This document shows positions 5,369 through 8,198 of a stretch of DNA of 8,198 bases, piece by piece (the stretch's first letter is position 1; the number at the start of each line of letters is the position of its first letter). The DNA is from Alphaproteobacteria bacterium. GTDB lineage: Bacteria > Pseudomonadota > Alphaproteobacteria > Rhodobacterales > Rhodobacteraceae. The translations under genes and the position numbers were made by a program. The notes under the pieces are model-generated. The model had not been told where the DNA came from. It worked only from the letters and a program-made list of their open reading frames with translations, and made no database searches. The stretch covers positions 1 to 8,198 of the forward strand of contig JAUHZL010000117.1 of NCBI GenBank assembly GCA_030425945.1, read 5' to 3'.

Positions 5369-6940
5369 ATGACCGACAAGACCGAACAGGACCGCGTCCT
5401 GATTTTCGACACCACGCTCCGTGACGGCGAACAGTCGCCGGGCGCGACGATGACCCATGCCGAGAAGCTCGAGATCGCAGCCCTGCTCGACGAGATGGGC
5501 GTGGACATCATCGAGGCGGGGTTCCCGATTGCCTCGGAGGGCGACTTCGAGGCAGTGAAGGCCATCGCCCAGCAATCGCAGAACGCGGTGATCTGCGGCC
5601 TCGCCCGGGCGCAGCTGCCCGATATCGACCGCTGCTGGGAGGCCGTGCGCCACGCGAAGCGCCCGCGCATCCACACCTTCATCGGCACCTCGCCGCTGCA
5701 CCGGGCCATTCCGAACCTGAGCCAGGACGAAATGGCCGAGCGGATCCACCAGACCGTGACCCATGCCCGGAACCTCTGCGACAACGTGCAGTGGTCGCCG
5801 ATGGACGCCACCCGGACCGAGCATGACTACCTCTGCCGCGTCGTCGAGATCGCGATCAAGGCCGGGGCGACCACGATCAACATCCCCGACACCGTCGGCT
5901 ATACCGCGCCGCGCGAAAGCGCCGACCTGATCCGGATGCTGAAGGAGCGCGTGCCGGGGGCGGACGACATCGTCTTCGCGACGCACTGCCACAACGACCT
6001 CGGCATGGCGACGGCGAACGCGCTGGCGGCCGTCGAAGCGGGCGCGCGCCAGATCGAGTGCACCATCAACGGCCTCGGCGAGCGCGCGGGCAACACCGCC
6101 CTCGAAGAAGTCGTGATGGCGCTGAAGGTCCGCAACGACATCATGCCCTACCGCACCGGCGTCGACACCACGAAGATCATCCACATCTCGCGCCGCGTGG
6201 CGGCCGTCTCGGGCTTCCCGGTCCAGTTCAACAAGGCGATCGTCGGCAAGAATGCCTTCGCGCACGAGTCGGGCATCCACCAGGACGGGATGCTGAAGAA
6301 CGCCGAGACCTTCGAGATCATGCGGCCCTCCGATATCGGTCTGAAAGAGACCAATCTCGTGATGGGCAAGCACTCGGGGCGCGCCGCACTCCGGGCCAAG
6401 CTGAAGGACCTCGGCTACGATCTGGCCGACAACCAGCTCAAGGACGTGTTCGTGCGGTTCAAGGCGCTCGCCGACCGCAAGAAGGAAGTCTACGACGATG
6501 ACCTGATCGCGCTGATGCGCGACACCGCCTCGGACCCCGACGGCGACCGCATCCGCGTCAAGTTCCTGCGGGTGATCTGCGGCACCGAGGCGCCGCAGTC
6601 CGCCGACCTGACCCTGACCATCGACGGCGAGGATCACCAGGTCACCGCCACCGGGGACGGGCCCGTGGACGCCGCCTTCAACGCGGTCAAGAAGCTGGTG
6701 CCGCATAACGCGCGGCTGCAGCTCTACCAGGTCCACGCCGTGACCGAGGGCACCGACGCGCAGGCCACCGTCAGCGTCCGGATGGAGGAGGAAGGCCGCA
6801 TCGTCACCGGGCAGTCCGCCGATACCGACACCGTAGTGGCCAGCGCGAAGGCCTATGTCCACGCGCTGAACCGCCTGCTGGTGCGGCGCGAGAAGGCCGG
6901 CACCGACGGCAAGGAAGTCAGCTACAAGGTCGTCAGCTGA
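5369..6940 (+). CDS. leuA: 2-isopropylmalate synthase
   Basis: First committed step of leucine biosynthesis: condenses acetyl-CoA with 2-ketoisovalerate (3-methyl-2-oxobutanoate) to 2-isopropylmalate; cytoplasmic homodimer. The 523 residues match the usual length of the full type with regulatory domain. The N-terminal TIM-barrel shows the signature DTTLRDGEQSPG (Asp14 to Gly25), EAGFPIASEGDFEAV, and the metal site His206-Cys-His208 (THCHNDLG) with Asn242 in NGLGERAGN. Asp14, His206, His208 and Asn242 are the expected divalent-metal ligands. The linker carries GIHQDGMLKN and MGKHSGRAALR; from about residue 395 follows the C-terminal LeuA regulatory domain that binds leucine for feedback inhibition. 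The ATG at 5369 gives the family N-terminus; its ribosome site (CAGAGA, 5357-5362) is weak. It is preceded by a leucine leader peptide and alternative stems, so both attenuation and feedback inhibition are expected. Monocistronic here: the next gene converges. Confidence 0.98.
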   Translation: MTDKTEQDRVLIFDTTLRDGEQSPGATMTHAEKLEIAALLDEMGVDIIEAGFPIASEGDFEAVKAIAQQSQNAVICGLARAQLPDIDRCWEAVRHAKRPRIHTFIGTSPLHRAIPNLSQDEMAERIHQTVTHARNLCDNVQWSPMDATRTEHDYLCRVVEIAIKAGATTINIPDTVGYTAPRESADLIRMLKERVPGADDIVFATHCHNDLGMATANALAAVEAGARQIECTINGLGERAGNTALEEVVMALKVRNDIMPYRTGVDTTKIIHISRRVAAVSGFPVQFNKAIVGKNAFAHESGIHQDGMLKNAETFEIMRPSDIGLKETNLVMGKHSGRAALRAKLKDLGYDLADNQLKDVFVRFKALADRKKEVYDDDLIALMRDTASDPDGDRIRVKFLRVICGTEAPQSADLTLTIDGEDHQVTATGDGPVDAAFNAVKKLVPHNARLQLYQVHAVTEGTDAQATVSVRMEEEGRIVTGQSADTDTVVASAKAYVHALNRLLVRREKAGTDGKEVSYKVVS

Positions 6941-6966
6941 CCCCTGCCGGATCGCAGCATCACCGG

Positions 6967-6996
6967 GGCCGCCCTCAGCCGTGGGCGGCCTTGCTG
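6967..6996 (+). terminator. Hairpin terminator after leuA
   Basis: A perfect 8-bp stem, GGCCGCCC (6967-6974) with GGGCGGCC (6983-6990), loop of 8 nt, starts 27 bases after the leuA stop and is followed by TTGCTG, a poor T-tract. It suits leuA on the plus strand. Its loop and right arm lie in the last codons of the converging gene, so it would also fold in that mRNA, but without a following T-run on that strand. Confidence 0.6.
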
Positions 6997-7319
6997 TCTG
7001 ACGGGGCCTCGTCCCGTTCGGTCATGCCGTAGTCGCGCAGGACCGAGGCCACGCGCAGCCGGTAGCCGTCGAACATGATGTCCCGCCCGGCGCGTTGCGC
7101 GCCCCGGTGCTGGGGCAGGTTGCGCCACGCCTCCAGCGCCGCCTCGTCCCGCCAGAAGCTGACCGACAGCAGCTTGCCGGGGGTGGTCAGGCTCTCGAAC
7201 CGCTCGACCGAGATGAACCCGTCGATTCCCTCGGCCAGCGGGCGCATCTTGGCTGCCATGTCGAGATAGGGTTCCGTCTGCCCCTCGGCCGGAAACACCT
7301 CGAAAATGACGGCGATCAT
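6975..7319 (-). CDS. Small ABM-domain (antibiotic biosynthesis monooxygenase-like) protein
   Basis: A 114-residue protein with the ABM ferredoxin-like dimeric alpha/beta-barrel pattern: strand MIAVIFEVFPAEG, helix around residues 17-30 (YLDMAAKMRPLAEGI), GFISVERFES (34-43), strand KLLSVSFWRDEAALEAW (49-65), helix NLPQHRGAQRAG and a further strand. ABM proteins include cofactor-free quinol or polyketide oxygenases and heme-degrading enzymes, but many bacterial members have no known role. I see no residue that fixes the substrate, so the function is left open. The C-terminal 15 residues are charged and probably disordered. The ATG at 7319-7317 has GGGAGA a few bases upstream. It converges on leuA and is divergent from mreB; no operon partner is visible. 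Confidence 0.85.
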   Translation of the reverse strand: MIAVIFEVFPAEGQTEPYLDMAAKMRPLAEGIDGFISVERFESLTTPGKLLSVSFWRDEAALEAWRNLPQHRGAQRAGRDIMFDGYRLRVASVLRDYGMTERDEAPSDSKAAHG

Positions 7320-7348
7320 TCGATTCTCCCTGAACGTTTGTCACGGTG

Positions 7349-7374
7349 CAGCACGGAACGGCGGAAACGTGCTG
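7349..7374. repeat. Inverted repeat in the ABM gene/mreB divergent spacer
   Basis: CAGCACG (7349-7355) and CGTGCTG (7368-7374) form a perfect 7-bp inverted repeat with a 12-bp spacer (19 bp centre to centre, close to two helical turns). It lies about 30 bp upstream of the ABM-protein ATG. It could be a regulator site or an mRNA hairpin in that gene's 5' leader; no T-run follows. The remainder of the 166-bp spacer 7320-7485 holds only the mreB promoter candidates. Confidence 0.5.
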
Positions 7375-7436
7375 ATTTGTCCTGTGCCGGACCTTTACCC
7401 CGTGTTGCGTGCCAGCCATATAGGCTACCGACGTAT

Positions 7437-7468
7437 CTTGGGGCGAGTCAAAGAACACGCTCTATATA
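7437..7468 (+). promoter_or_regulatory. Possible mreB promoter with overlapping palindrome
   Basis: CTATAT/TATATA (7462-7468) is the most AT-rich spot before mreB and could be a -10 box. The best partner is TTGGGG (7438-7443) at 18-19 bp. Transcription would begin near 7475, leaving an unusually short leader of about 10 bases. A second candidate is TTTACC (7394-7399) with CATATA (7417-7422) at 17 bp, which would give a more ordinary leader. The -10 candidate sits inside the perfect 12-bp palindrome CTCTATATAGAG (7460-7471). Confidence 0.4.
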
Positions 7469-7485
7469 GAGGACAGGACACAGGC

Positions 7486-8198
7486 ATGGTTGGTGGCTTC
7501 GGTCTCTTCTCGTCTGACATGGCGATCGACCTCGGGACCGCGAACACGCTGGTCTATGTCAAGGGCAAGGGCATCATTCTGAACGAGCCCTCGGTCGTCG
7601 CCTACAACGTCAAGGACGGCAAGAAGCAAGTGCTTGCGGTGGGCGAGGACGCCAAGCTGATGCTGGGCCGAACGCCCGGCAGCATCCAGGCGATCCGTCC
7701 GATGCGCGAAGGCGTCATCGCCGACTTCGACGTGGCCGAGGAGATGATCAAGCACTTCATCCGCAAGGTCCACAAGCGCACCACCTTCACCAAGCCGAAG
7801 ATCATCGTCTGCGTGCCGCACGGCGCGACCCCGGTCGAGAAGCGCGCGATCCGGCAGTCGGTGCTGGGCGCCGGCGCGCGGCGGGCGGGCCTGATCGCGG
7901 AACCCATCGCGGCGGCAATCGGGGCCGGCATGCCGATCACCGATCCGACCGGGAACATGGTCGTCGACATCGGCGGCGGCACCACCGAGGTGGCCGTCCT
8001 GTCGCTGGGCGACATCGTCTACGCCCGCTCCGTGCGGGTCGGCGGCGACCGGATGGACGAGGCGATCATCTCCTACCTGCGCCGCCAGCAGAACCTGCTG
8101 ATCGGCGAGGCGACGGCCGAGCGCGTGAAGACCTCCATCGGCACGGCGCGGATGCCCGACGACGGGCGCGGTGCCTCGATGCAGATCCGCGGCCGCGA
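7486..8198 (+). CDS. mreB: Rod shape-determining protein MreB (partial, 3' end beyond window)
   Basis: Actin-like ATPase that polymerises under the cytoplasmic membrane and guides the lateral-wall elongation machinery with MreC, MreD, RodA and PBP2. The window holds 237 codons of a protein usually near 345 residues. The nucleotide-binding motifs are visible: phosphate-1 AIDLGTANTLVY (13-24), connect-1 region GLIAEPIAAAIGAG, and phosphate-2 VVDIGGGTTEV with Asp161. The adenosine motif lies beyond the edge. The start is set at ATG 7486, giving the short N-terminal MVGGFGLFSSD extension usual in this bacterial group, with AGGA (7475-7478) seven bases upstream. The in-frame ATG at 7519 would start directly at the ATPase fold and is less likely. 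In this group mreC, mreD and pbp2 commonly follow; they cannot be checked here. Confidence 0.96.
   Translation, partial: MVGGFGLFSSDMAIDLGTANTLVYVKGKGIILNEPSVVAYNVKDGKKQVLAVGEDAKLMLGRTPGSIQAIRPMREGVIADFDVAEEMIKHFIRKVHKRTTFTKPKIIVCVPHGATPVEKRAIRQSVLGAGARRAGLIAEPIAAAIGAGMPITDPTGNMVVDIGGGTTEVAVLSLGDIVYARSVRVGGDRMDEAIISYLRRQQNLLIGEATAERVKTSIGTARMPDDGRGASMQIRGR

Noticed and set aside
5333..6862. A 509-codon minus-strand open frame opposite leuA
   Set aside because: leuA is certain from its motifs. The antisense frame is rich in Asp, Val, Gly and Arg without family motifs and reflects third-position GC bias.

Overview
The window looks like chromosomal DNA of an alphaproteobacterium, most likely Rhodobacteraceae. 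The evidence is a GC content clearly above 60%, a PhrB/CryB-type iron-sulfur photolyase, an MreB that starts in the style of that family, and a high density of spurious antisense open frames typical of GC-rich genomes. No tRNA, rRNA, insertion sequence, CRISPR array or phage gene was seen. Apart from a repeat protein of unknown role, these are housekeeping and stress genes.

Layout. (1) 1-1340, minus: glutamine-dependent NAD+ synthetase nadE, cut by the left edge. (2) 1493-2923, plus, divergent from nadE: a secreted protein made almost only of MORN repeats, 18 full 23-residue units in perfect register plus a partial one. It converges with only 8 bp to spare on (3) a minus-strand pair: a short-chain dehydrogenase (4458-5120) translationally coupled to a FeS-type (6-4) photolyase/cryptochrome (2932-4464). 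(4) 5216-6940, plus, divergent from that pair: 2-isopropylmalate synthase leuA, preceded by a 23-codon leucine-rich leader peptide and RNA stems arranged like an attenuator. (5) 6975-7319, minus: a small ABM-fold protein converging on leuA across a hairpin terminator. (6) 7486-8198, plus: mreB, cut by the right edge.

How they fit. LeuA makes the first committed step of leucine synthesis. Its leader carries five Leu codons in a row, the classical way to sense charged tRNA-Leu. The -10 element sits so close to the leader ATG that the leader peptide mRNA is probably leaderless, as described for trpL of Sinorhizobium meliloti. The SDR-photolyase pair looks like a light or oxidative-damage module. 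The nadE, MORN and mreB genes show no evident functional link to each other.

The two most interesting signals are the leuA leader, with interleaved, pseudoknot-capable stems and no U-tract, and the architecture of the MORN protein: strict F/W alternation with a single phase break at the exact centre, suggesting an ancestral duplication of a nine-repeat block. I see no clearly new multi-gene system here.
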